DNA from: Pasteurellaceae bacterium 15-036681
GTDB taxonomy: Bacteria > Pseudomonadota > Gammaproteobacteria > Enterobacterales > Pasteurellaceae
NCBI GenBank assembly: GCA_002002485.1
Contig: MQVI01000004.1
Coordinates: 24,295-88,294 of the forward strand
Length of the DNA: 64,000 nucleotides
Direction of reading: 5' to 3'
Shown one piece after another: positions 9,272-17,091 of this stretch (position 1 is its first letter; each line of letters opens with the position of its first letter). The notes under the pieces are model-generated. The model was not told where the DNA came from and ran no database searches. It saw only the letters and a list, made by a program, of their open reading frames with translations. Both the position numbers and the translations under genes were made by a program.

Positions 9272-9280
9272 ATAATATGG

Positions 9281-11920
9281 CTATTTCTGACGACGGCGAC
9301 GTTGGTTCCACCATACCCCAAAAGCAAGTAAGAATGCTGGAATGAACATCCACTCTTTTGCTAATGAACTTTGTGGTACAGCAACTTCAAGAATAGTTTG
9401 ATCCCAGTTCAGACCAACTTTCGCTGCTGGTGAATCAATTTCTACATTATCAATGATAATTTTGGCTGTTTCACCACCATTAAATTCAATTTTCTCACCT
9501 GTATCTAATAAAGTTAAACCAAGCGCTTTAATACGATCTTCACCGGTTTCACCTTTTGGTACAGCCATCTGTGAATAGAATTCAATTTCTTTACCGTAAG
9601 GATTTACGCCTGAAACTTTGAGCTTAAAGTTTCTGCCTTCTGGTAATTCGTGAACAATCTCAGCAAAATGGCTTGGCTCAATATGGCGTTCAGACGGCGA
9701 AATGCGCTCCATAAAGAAACCAGGGCGGAAAATCATAAATGCTGCAAGAATAAGTACTAACGTTTCCCAAAGTTTATTTTTAGTTTGGAAATAGCCCATT
9801 GTTGCAGCAGTAAAGAACATTATCCCCGACGTTGCAGTAATAAAGACTAAAATCCCCTTCACCCAGCCAACATCAATTAATAATAAATCAGTATTGAAGA
9901 TAAAGAGGAACGGCAAGATCGCTGTTCTCAGACTGTAATAGAATGCGGTTACCCCTGTTTTAATTGGGCTTCCCCCTGAAATCGCCGCCGCGGCAAAAGA
10001 GGCGAGCCCTACTGGTGGTGTTACGTCTGCCATAATCCCGAAGTAGAATACAAATAAATGCACTGCTACAAGCGGTACAATTAAGCCATTTTGTTTCCCT
10101 ACTTCAACAATCACTAATGCCATTAATGATGACACCACAATATAGTTTGCCGTAGTCGGTAAACCCATCCCCAGAATTAAGCTAAATACAGCCACAAGGA
10201 TTAACATTAATAGAATGTTACCCATTGATAGCATTTCAATAATACTTGAAAGCTGCACACCGAAACCAGTAAGAGATACTGCACCAACAATAATACCTGC
10301 CGTTGCTGTTGCAATACCGATACCAATCATATTACGAGCGCCTGCTTCCAAGCCATCTACTAATTCATGATAACCCTGTTTAAATAGCGCAATATTATTT
10401 GCAGGATTACCTTTACGGAAGAAGTTTAATAATGGACGCTGAGTCACTAAAATTACAGCTAATGCCACCGTTCCCCAGAATGCGGATAAACCTGGTGAGA
10501 ATTGCTCTACCATTAAACACCACATTAATACCACAACTGGCAATAAGAAGTGTAAGCCCGAGTTCACTGTTGGTTTACGTAATGGTAATGTGGTTACAGG
10601 TGAATTTGGATCGTCCATTTCTAAATCTGGGAAACTTGCTACACGACGAATTAGCAGTAAATAAACAATCGCTAACAAACCACACACTAATACAAAAGCA
10701 AAATCATCAGCAACGGATTTAATCCAGCCTAAACCGTAATAAACCGCCATCGCAAGACCGACTGCAATTAATATGTTGGTTACAATACGTAATAGTGTGA
10801 CTAAAACTGGGCTCGCTGCTTCAACACGTTCTAACCCTTTTAACCCCATTTTTTGAGCTTCTAAATGCACAATATAAACAAGAGCAATATAAGAGATGGT
10901 TGCAGGCAAGAAAGCGTGAGTAATTAGCTGACTATAAGGCAAGTTTACATACTCAATCATTAAGAATGCAGCTGCCCCCATTACTGGTGGCATAATCTGA
11001 CCATTCACTGATGAAGCAACCTCAATTGCACCTGCTTTTTCAGGGCTTAAACCAACACGTTTCATCATTGGGATTGTGAAAGTCCCTGTGGTTACTACAT
11101 TAGCAATAGATGAGCCAGACACTAAGCCTGTTAAGGCAGATGAAACCACAGCGGCTTTCCCTGGACCACCACTAAAGTGTCCTAAATAAGCAAAGGCGGT
11201 TTTAATAAAATAGTTACCTGCCCCAGCTTTATCTAGCAATGCACCAAATAATACAAATAAGAATACATACTTAGTTGAGACCCCAACGGCTACCCCAAAT
11301 ACACCTTCAGTGGTAATCCACTGTTGGTTGATAATTTGTGAGAGAGAACCTGAACGATGGCTAATAATCCAGTTTGTTGGTAAGAATTGCCCAAAATAGT
11401 TATATAGTAAGAATACTGTTGCAATAATAACTAGTGGCAAACCTAAGCTACGACGGCAAGCTTCAAGTAGGACTAAAATACCTAAGCAACCTGCAATAAT
11501 GTCTTGAGTATTTGGTGCACCGAAGCGAGTAACTAACCCCTCATAGAAAAAGATATAGTAAGCACCAAGAAAAGCCCCTAAAATTGCCAATCCCCAATCT
11601 AAATAAGGCACTCGATGTTTTGGCGAAGTTGCAAAAGCTGGGAAAACTAAATAAGCAAGGAATAGTGCAAACGCTAAGTGGATTGAGCGTGCTTTAGTGT
11701 CATCAACAACGACGTTTAGGCTCATCCCCATATCACGCACTACCTCTTGTAACCAGAAAGGGAATGGTGAGGTATAGTAGAGTTGAAAAATAGACCATAA
11801 AATCGCAGTAGCGATAATTAATTGTTTAGTAAAACCTGATGGGTTACGACCACCAGAGTCGCTTGATGCGACCATATCTTGCAGGTCATCGTAATCAATT
11901 TTGTTGTGTTTTTCGGACAT
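9281..11920 (-). CDS. TRAP transporter fused permease (TAXI type, DctQ-DctM-like)
   Basis: An 879-residue integral membrane protein of the fused 4TM/12TM TRAP permease family, which imports organic acids or related solutes with a sodium gradient. The N-terminal quarter holds the small-subunit-like segments, the middle has the conserved SGSSIANVVTTG and GMGLPTTANYIV transport motifs, and the last 140 residues form a soluble tail ending in one more hydrophobic segment. It follows the TAXI binding protein on the same strand with a hairpin in the 70-base gap. The substrate cannot be told from sequence. Confidence 0.9.
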   Translation of the reverse strand: MSEKHNKIDYDDLQDMVASSDSGGRNPSGFTKQLIIATAILWSIFQLYYTSPFPFWLQEVVRDMGMSLNVVVDDTKARSIHLAFALFLAYLVFPAFATSPKHRVPYLDWGLAILGAFLGAYYIFFYEGLVTRFGAPNTQDIIAGCLGILVLLEACRRSLGLPLVIIATVFLLYNYFGQFLPTNWIISHRSGSLSQIINQQWITTEGVFGVAVGVSTKYVFLFVLFGALLDKAGAGNYFIKTAFAYLGHFSGGPGKAAVVSSALTGLVSGSSIANVVTTGTFTIPMMKRVGLSPEKAGAIEVASSVNGQIMPPVMGAAAFLMIEYVNLPYSQLITHAFLPATISYIALVYIVHLEAQKMGLKGLERVEAASPVLVTLLRIVTNILIAVGLAMAVYYGLGWIKSVADDFAFVLVCGLLAIVYLLLIRRVASFPDLEMDDPNSPVTTLPLRKPTVNSGLHFLLPVVVLMWCLMVEQFSPGLSAFWGTVALAVILVTQRPLLNFFRKGNPANNIALFKQGYHELVDGLEAGARNMIGIGIATATAGIIVGAVSLTGFGVQLSSIIEMLSMGNILLMLILVAVFSLILGMGLPTTANYIVVSSLMALVIVEVGKQNGLIVPLVAVHLFVFYFGIMADVTPPVGLASFAAAAISGGSPIKTGVTAFYYSLRTAILPFLFIFNTDLLLIDVGWVKGILVFITATSGIMFFTAATMGYFQTKNKLWETLVLILAAFMIFRPGFFMERISPSERHIEPSHFAEIVHELPEGRNFKLKVSGVNPYGKEIEFYSQMAVPKGETGEDRIKALGLTLLDTGEKIEFNGGETAKIIIDNVEIDSPAAKVGLNWDQTILEVAVPQSSLAKEWMFIPAFLLAFGVWWNQRRRRQK

Positions 11921-11946
11921 AAAACCTCCGATAAAATAAAATGCAA

Positions 11947-11972
11947 AAGGAAGCCACCAATGTGGCTTCCTT
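11947..11972 (-). terminator. Intra-operon hairpin between binding protein and permease genes
   Basis: AAGGAAGCCAC / GTGGCTTCCTT stem of 11 pairs with a 4-base loop and only a short T-run on the minus strand. Such partial terminators or 3' stabilising hairpins commonly make the binding protein more abundant than its permease. Confidence 0.65.
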
Positions 11973-11990
11973 ATTTTTATAGATTAAATA

Positions 11991-12953
11991 TTATTTAATC
12001 CAACCACGTTCTTTATAGTAACGCACTGCACCGTCGTGTAATGGTGCTGAAAGTGCATTTTTAACCATTTCTTCTTCTTTTAGGTTTGCGAACGCTGGGT
12101 GTAAACGTTTAAAGCGATCAAAGTTATCAAATACCGCTTTCACTACCGCATACACTTTATCATCTTCCACATCGGCAGAAGTCACTAAAGTTGCATACAC
12201 ACCAAAAGTCTCTACAGGGTTGTCTGAACCTTTATATAATCCGCCTGGAATAACCGCTTTTGCATAGTAAGAATGATCTGCCACTAATTTATCAATCGCT
12301 TCACCTGTAATTGGCACTAAATGCGCATTACAAGAAGCCGCAGCCTCTTTTAACGCACCATTTGGGTGGCCAACGTTATAGGTAATAGCATCTAAGTTGT
12401 TATCACACATTGATGATGCCATTTCTGCTGGTTTTAATTCAGAAGCCACTTTGAATTCTTTATCTGTCCAGCCTTTAGCGTTAAGAATAACGTTCATTGT
12501 TGCACGAGTACCTGAGCCTGGGTCACCCACGTTAAGACGTTTACCTTTTAGATCATCAAAATTGTTGATGCCTGAATCATCGCGCGCCATTAATGTGAAT
12601 GGTTCTGGGTGAAGTGAAAAAACAGCTCGTAATTTTTCATTTTTCTTGCCTTCAAATGAGCTAGATCCGTTATAAGCATGGTATTGCCAGTCTGATTGTG
12701 CAATCCCCATATCCATCTCTTTTGCTGCAATTGAGTTTAAGTTAGCAACTGATGCACCTGTTGATGGCGCATTACATTTCACTTGTGTTTTGGCTGTATC
12801 ACGATTTACTAATTGGCAGATTGACTGACCTACTACATAGTAAACCCCGGTTTGACCACCTGTACCGATAGTAATGAATTTTTCTTCTGCTTGAGCTGAT
12901 AGAGCACTTAAAGCTAAAGTAGAAATTAGAGATAGTTTAAAAAGTTTTTTCAT
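11991..12953 (-). CDS. TAXI-family TRAP transporter solute-binding protein
   Basis: Periplasmic receptor for the TRAP permease downstream. It has 320 residues with a clear signal peptide (KKLFKLSLISTLALSALSAQA, cleavage after AQA near 22). The mature start, ITIGTGGQTGVYYVVG, is the hallmark of the TAXI group, and GDPGSGTRATMNVIL is the second ligand-site motif. An AGGATATTA-type ribosome site precedes the ATG. A leader terminator lies about 50 bases upstream, suggesting regulated expression. Confidence 0.92.
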   Translation of the reverse strand: MKKLFKLSLISTLALSALSAQAEEKFITIGTGGQTGVYYVVGQSICQLVNRDTAKTQVKCNAPSTGASVANLNSIAAKEMDMGIAQSDWQYHAYNGSSSFEGKKNEKLRAVFSLHPEPFTLMARDDSGINNFDDLKGKRLNVGDPGSGTRATMNVILNAKGWTDKEFKVASELKPAEMASSMCDNNLDAITYNVGHPNGALKEAAASCNAHLVPITGEAIDKLVADHSYYAKAVIPGGLYKGSDNPVETFGVYATLVTSADVEDDKVYAVVKAVFDNFDRFKRLHPAFANLKEEEMVKNALSAPLHDGAVRYYKERGWIK

Positions 12954-13002
12954 ATTAATATCCTCGTATGAAGAAATGTGATGATGTTGTGTGAGTTTTA
13001 TT

Positions 13003-13035
13003 AAAAAACAGGATTTGATATATACTCCTGTTTTT
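13003..13035 (-). terminator. Terminator-like hairpin in the leader of the TRAP operon
   Basis: AAAACAGGA / TCCTGTTTT stem followed on the minus strand by six T, between the probable promoter (13055-13081) and the binding-protein start at 12953. It points toward the gene it precedes, so it looks like an attenuator. No leader peptide or known riboswitch fold was recognised. Confidence 0.6.
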
Positions 13036-13054
13036 GAACTTACGCAAACGCTTT

Positions 13055-13081
13055 CTTATAAAAATGCGTGAATGCTCACAA
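13055..13081 (-). promoter_or_regulatory. Probable promoter of the TRAP operon
   Basis: On the minus strand TTGTGA, 16 bases, then TATAAG. The gene is about 100 bases downstream, leaving a leader that contains the terminator-like hairpin. The spacer includes a GTGA/TCAC dyad that may be an operator. Assigned by consensus only. Confidence 0.4.
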
Positions 13082-13170
13082 AAAATTAACAAATTTAAAA
13101 CATTATAAATATTTATAACAATAATTATTAAATTTTATTTATTAACATGTATTTTAAACAGGATTAGGTT

Positions 13171-13776
13171 ATGGAATATGTTGTTCCTCGATTCGAGGTT
13201 ATTTTTGAAGAGGAAATTAAGAAAAGCCGCTTTATTACTTATATTCGTCATACAGAAGGTATGGAACAGGCAAAAGCTTTTTGGCAAGAAATAAGAATGC
13301 TACATCCACAAGCTCGCCATCATTGTTGGGCTGCGGTTGCAGGAATGCCGACAGATTCACAACAATATGGTTTTTCAGATGATGGAGAGCCTTCCGGAAC
13401 TGCAGGAAAGCCCATGCTGAATTATCTGTTAGGAAGTGGAATCGGTGAAATTAGTGCGGTAGTAGTGCGCTACTATGGTGGAATCTTATTAGGCACTGGA
13501 GGGCTAGTAAAAGCCTATGGTAATGGCGTGCAGCAGGCATTACTTAAAGTAGAAAAAGAACGTAAAGTATTAAGAGAATCTTACCGCTTGCAATGTGAAT
13601 ATGAGCAGTTTAATACTATTCAGCATATGCTACCCCTTTATGATGTTGAGTTAAGCGAGCAGCAATTCAGTGATAAGATAGAATTGATTCTTGCGATAAA
13701 TCCTACCAATTTGAGTTCTTTTGAGCAAGATTTGACTCAGAGATTTGGTGGGAAATTGGTGTTATGTAAATTATAA
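13171..13776 (+). CDS. yigZ: IMPACT/YigZ family protein
   Basis: A 201-residue protein of the widespread YigZ/IMPACT family. The N-terminal UPF0029 domain has the signature ARHHCWAAV and the conserved DDGEPSGTAGKPML and YYGGILLGTGGLVKAYG loops, and a C-terminal ferredoxin-like DUF1949 domain follows. The biochemical role is not firmly known; eukaryotic IMPACT affects translation control. It is divergent from the TRAP operon and stands alone. The ATG follows AGGATTAGGTT. Confidence 0.88.
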   Translation: MEYVVPRFEVIFEEEIKKSRFITYIRHTEGMEQAKAFWQEIRMLHPQARHHCWAAVAGMPTDSQQYGFSDDGEPSGTAGKPMLNYLLGSGIGEISAVVVRYYGGILLGTGGLVKAYGNGVQQALLKVEKERKVLRESYRLQCEYEQFNTIQHMLPLYDVELSEQQFSDKIELILAINPTNLSSFEQDLTQRFGGKLVLCKL

Positions 13777-13779
13777 AAA

Positions 13780-13900
13780 CAGAGTCCTCAAGATTATGTG
13801 AAATAATGTAATAACTGCACAGGGTAATCCCTGAATCGATGGGTAAAAATCCCCACCGAAAAAACAGGCATTTACACAAAGTTTGGTATAGGCTCTGTTA
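13780..13900. repeat. About 120-base structured element with matched ends
   Basis: The ends read AACAGAG and CTCTGTT, with further partial complementarity inward (ATGTGAAATAATG against TTGTGTAAATG), and two inner hairpins, CAGGGTAATCCCTG and GGG..CCCC. It lies between convergent yigZ and the protease gene. The TTTACACAAAGTTTGG end resembles tips of IS256-type elements, so it may be a miniature or decayed IS. A structured RNA is the alternative. Confidence 0.35.
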
Positions 13901-13903
13901 GAC

Positions 13904-16849
13904 TTAATATCTTTTCACTTCAAATTCTTTTTGAAGCTGTTCAATACTGTCCACTTTTTCAAAATCTTTCAATTCATCAGGCTGATTGATGCTTGCTTTG
14001 GTACCAATTGCTTGGCTTACAAATACCAAGCCTTTTTGGTCAATGACCGCTTTTTGATAAAAATCAATAATATCTTGTTGAGTCAAGCCTTTAACCAATT
14101 CAATGATTTGAGCTTTGCGATCAAACTTACTATTGCCTCGGCTAAAATCTGTCACAAATTCTGCAAATTCCTGATCAAGAGATTCAGGCTTGAACTGTAA
14201 CTGCTCTAACAAACTTGCACGGTATTTTTCAAACTCCTCAGCGGACATAGCTTTTAATTTCTCAAGCGATTCCGCAAAGAAGCGTTGATTATGCACCATG
14301 ATCTCTTTTGGTGAAGCCGTTGGGCTTTGTACTAAAAATTGAAGACCTGAGGTTTTACCAATTGAGCCACGAGTTGCATGTACCGCATAACCAAGCTGTT
14401 TATCAGTACGTAAATCGTCAAAATACCAACGTGAGAGAATGTCTTTGAGTAAAATTGAGTAGCTTACGCCTTCAAGTTCTTGGTAATCATTCGGGTAATA
14501 TGCCACAACAAGGGCATTATCTTCGTGGCTAATCTGCTTGATATAATTGAGCTTGCGTTGGCTTTGGTGAATATCAATATATCTGCCATAATCGATTGCA
14601 GAATTATTATGTTTAACGACTTTTTCCACTTCGCCAATGAGATCTTTTAGCTGCTCATCACTTGTATTCCCTACAGACAGCACATTTAAACCTGTGGATT
14701 GATTCAAAAGTTTTTCGCGCATTTGTTGAATATCTTGCAAGGTGACTTCCGCCACCATTTTACGTGTTTTATCAACGTCAAAATAAGGATAGCTTGCAAA
14801 GTTGGTTAGGGCACGATTTGCTTGACGTAGTGCGCTATCCTTCTCTGCTTGATCCAACATTTCAAATACTCGCTGTTTGGCTTGGGTGAGCTCATCTTCA
14901 CTCAATTCAAATGACGCAAATAAATTAAGCACGTCTTTGGCTAATTTGCTCAAATGTTGAGTATAACCACTCGCACTCAACCCAATGCTATTTTCAGCGG
15001 TAGTTAAGCTAACATCCATACCTGCCACAGATGCTTGAAAGTCAATTTTGCTCTGCACTAGGTTGTTCATGTAACCAAGAATTACGGCGCTGATTGACTG
15101 TTTTAAATCATCGCTTTTGTTTGTCATTGAGAAGGTCATTGCAATATTAGCTTTCGGCTCATTAATAAAATAATGGCTCGGCATTGCATACACTGCAATT
15201 CCTTGCTCTTGCATGATTAATTTTGGCATTTTTCGGCTACTATCTGTACTATTTAGCGAAAAATCTGTAGCAAAATAAGGATTCAACTCAGGCAATTTCA
15301 ACTCAGGATTTTGGCTAAAATCCAGCCATTTTTCTCTTTGTTGAGGACTAATTTTTGAGATTGAATATGGCGCTTCAAAATATTTAGTTTTCTTATCGGT
15401 TTGCGCCTTATCATTCACCACTAAAATACGCACATTGTCGATGGTCATTTGCGCTAATTTGGCATTAATCGCCTCTTCATCCATACTTTCAGCAACAAAG
15501 CTTTGATCGATAATATGTTCTAATGGATAACTTAGCATCTGGCTTGCAAGTTCAGAGATGTAATCACCATTTTTTTCTGTTTGTAGGTGTTGGAATTCTT
15601 GAGCTAAGCTCTCTTTTAGTTCATTAAAATAGCTTTTTTGTATTCCAGCTTTTTGAATTTCAGCAATCTGTTGAAACGCCATGGAGATAATTTTATCTTG
15701 CTCCGCTAAACCTTTTTCCGTTAAGCGAATATACAGACTAAAAGCACCACTATTGCGACTAATATCCGCTTCTGAACTTGGCTGAATACCGCTGTCAGAT
15801 AAGCCATGTTTAATTAAATAATCCGACAATGTTCCTTCAGTATTGTTACCAAATATATAAGCTAAATATTCACCACTCTTATGTTTGAACTCCGCTTTAT
15901 CTTCTGGCATATCAAAAGAGAGTGACAACATTTTGCTTGGACGAACAGGTTTGTATTGGATCATAACGCCTTTGTCTTCCGTACGTAAGAAAGGCATATC
16001 TAGTGTTGGCTGAGCTATGCGTTTATTCTCAACTTTGCCTAAGGTCTGCTCCGCTAATTTAGCCATTTGCTCAATGGGTTGATTTGAATATAGCACTGCC
16101 TTCATCAAATTCGCTGAATAATATTGATGGTGAAATTTAACCAATTCTTCTTGTAGCTTACTGTTCTCTTTATCTGATAAGGTGTCATTATTCCCTACCG
16201 CAAATTTAGTCATTGGGTGAGAAGGGTTTGCTGTTGCCAGATTTACCGCTTGCATGAGAAATCCGTCATTTGATTTTGCGCGGATCATCTCAGCATTAAC
16301 TGCATTTACCTCTTTTTTAGCATTCTGCTCTGATAGCAATGGCTGAGCAAAAGTGTCTGCGTAACGTGCTACAGCTTCATCAAAAGCGTTATGGTTTACT
16401 TCCATAAAATAGACAGTGCGGTCGGAAGCGGTATAGGCGTTGTTATAGCCACCATTTTTGGTTAAGAAACCGTCTAAGCTATTGGTTTCAGGAAAGGCTT
16501 TTGATCCCATTAAGATCATGTGCTCAAGGTAATGCGCAAGCCCTTGTTGCTCAATAGGATCTTCCATTGAGCCAATCGGTAAAGCCAATGACATCAAAGA
16601 CTTATTTGCTTTTTCATCCGAAATGAGGAGTACTTCCATGCCATTATTGAGTTTGATACCTTGGTAGATAGCTTTATCTGCAGGACTTTTGTTGATAACT
16701 GTTTTAAGTAATTCAAAACCAAGTTGCTGATTTTGGCTAATAGCGTTACTAGCGGTGAGATTTGGGGCATTATTTGCAAATGCGGTGGTGTGTATCACAC
16801 TCAACGCAAACAGTGCCTGTAGGGTATAGGCTAAAAGAGATTTTTTCAT
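13904..16849 (-). CDS. ptrA: Pitrilysin (protease III) family zinc metalloprotease
   Basis: Periplasmic M16 peptidase cleaving small proteins and peptides such as insulin-like substrates. It has 981 residues with a signal peptide (about 1-25, ending AFA). The inverted zinc motif HYLEH is at 106-110 and the distal ligand E187 lies 76 residues beyond it, the spacing of pitrilysin. The second half is the inactive M16 repeat. In E. coli ptrA lies inside recC-ptrA-recB; here it is just downstream of recC on the same strand, but separated from it by a repeat. Confidence 0.9.
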   Translation of the reverse strand: MKKSLLAYTLQALFALSVIHTTAFANNAPNLTASNAISQNQQLGFELLKTVINKSPADKAIYQGIKLNNGMEVLLISDEKANKSLMSLALPIGSMEDPIEQQGLAHYLEHMILMGSKAFPETNSLDGFLTKNGGYNNAYTASDRTVYFMEVNHNAFDEAVARYADTFAQPLLSEQNAKKEVNAVNAEMIRAKSNDGFLMQAVNLATANPSHPMTKFAVGNNDTLSDKENSKLQEELVKFHHQYYSANLMKAVLYSNQPIEQMAKLAEQTLGKVENKRIAQPTLDMPFLRTEDKGVMIQYKPVRPSKMLSLSFDMPEDKAEFKHKSGEYLAYIFGNNTEGTLSDYLIKHGLSDSGIQPSSEADISRNSGAFSLYIRLTEKGLAEQDKIISMAFQQIAEIQKAGIQKSYFNELKESLAQEFQHLQTEKNGDYISELASQMLSYPLEHIIDQSFVAESMDEEAINAKLAQMTIDNVRILVVNDKAQTDKKTKYFEAPYSISKISPQQREKWLDFSQNPELKLPELNPYFATDFSLNSTDSSRKMPKLIMQEQGIAVYAMPSHYFINEPKANIAMTFSMTNKSDDLKQSISAVILGYMNNLVQSKIDFQASVAGMDVSLTTAENSIGLSASGYTQHLSKLAKDVLNLFASFELSEDELTQAKQRVFEMLDQAEKDSALRQANRALTNFASYPYFDVDKTRKMVAEVTLQDIQQMREKLLNQSTGLNVLSVGNTSDEQLKDLIGEVEKVVKHNNSAIDYGRYIDIHQSQRKLNYIKQISHEDNALVVAYYPNDYQELEGVSYSILLKDILSRWYFDDLRTDKQLGYAVHATRGSIGKTSGLQFLVQSPTASPKEIMVHNQRFFAESLEKLKAMSAEEFEKYRASLLEQLQFKPESLDQEFAEFVTDFSRGNSKFDRKAQIIELVKGLTQQDIIDFYQKAVIDQKGLVFVSQAIGTKASINQPDELKDFEKVDSIEQLQKEFEVKRY

Positions 16850-16925
16850 AGGTTGTTTGTGTATGTTAATAGTTAATGGGGGAGATTGTATGTGAGCAAT
16901 AAACTTCTCACTCCGTTTTCATTTC

Positions 16926-17087
16926 TGTCAAATCTCCCCTATCCCCTCTTTTCTAAAGAGGGGGACTGTCCTCTAAATATTTAAGAATATCTGTAATCAT
17001 CAGCTTGTTAAATAATCTGGCGATTTATAAATTTTCTCTAAACTAAACCCCCTCTTTAGCAAAGAGGGAGTTAGGGGAGATTTGGCA
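16926..17087. repeat. Inverted-repeat element, family C (MITE-like)
   Basis: The ends are inverted copies: TGTCAAATCTCCCCTA on the left and TGCCAAATCTCCCCTAAC on the right when reversed. Each is followed by a CCCCTCTTT/AAAGAGGGG hairpin. The middle is about 80 AT-rich bases with no open frame. It begins 4 bases beyond the recC stop and fills most of the recC-ptrA gap. Confidence 0.75.
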
Positions 17088-17091
17088 AACC

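Noticed and set aside
13780..13900. FMN, TPP, lysine or cobalamin riboswitch
   Set aside because: None of the conserved core sequences of these classes was found, and the element lies between the ends of two convergent genes, not upstream of one.
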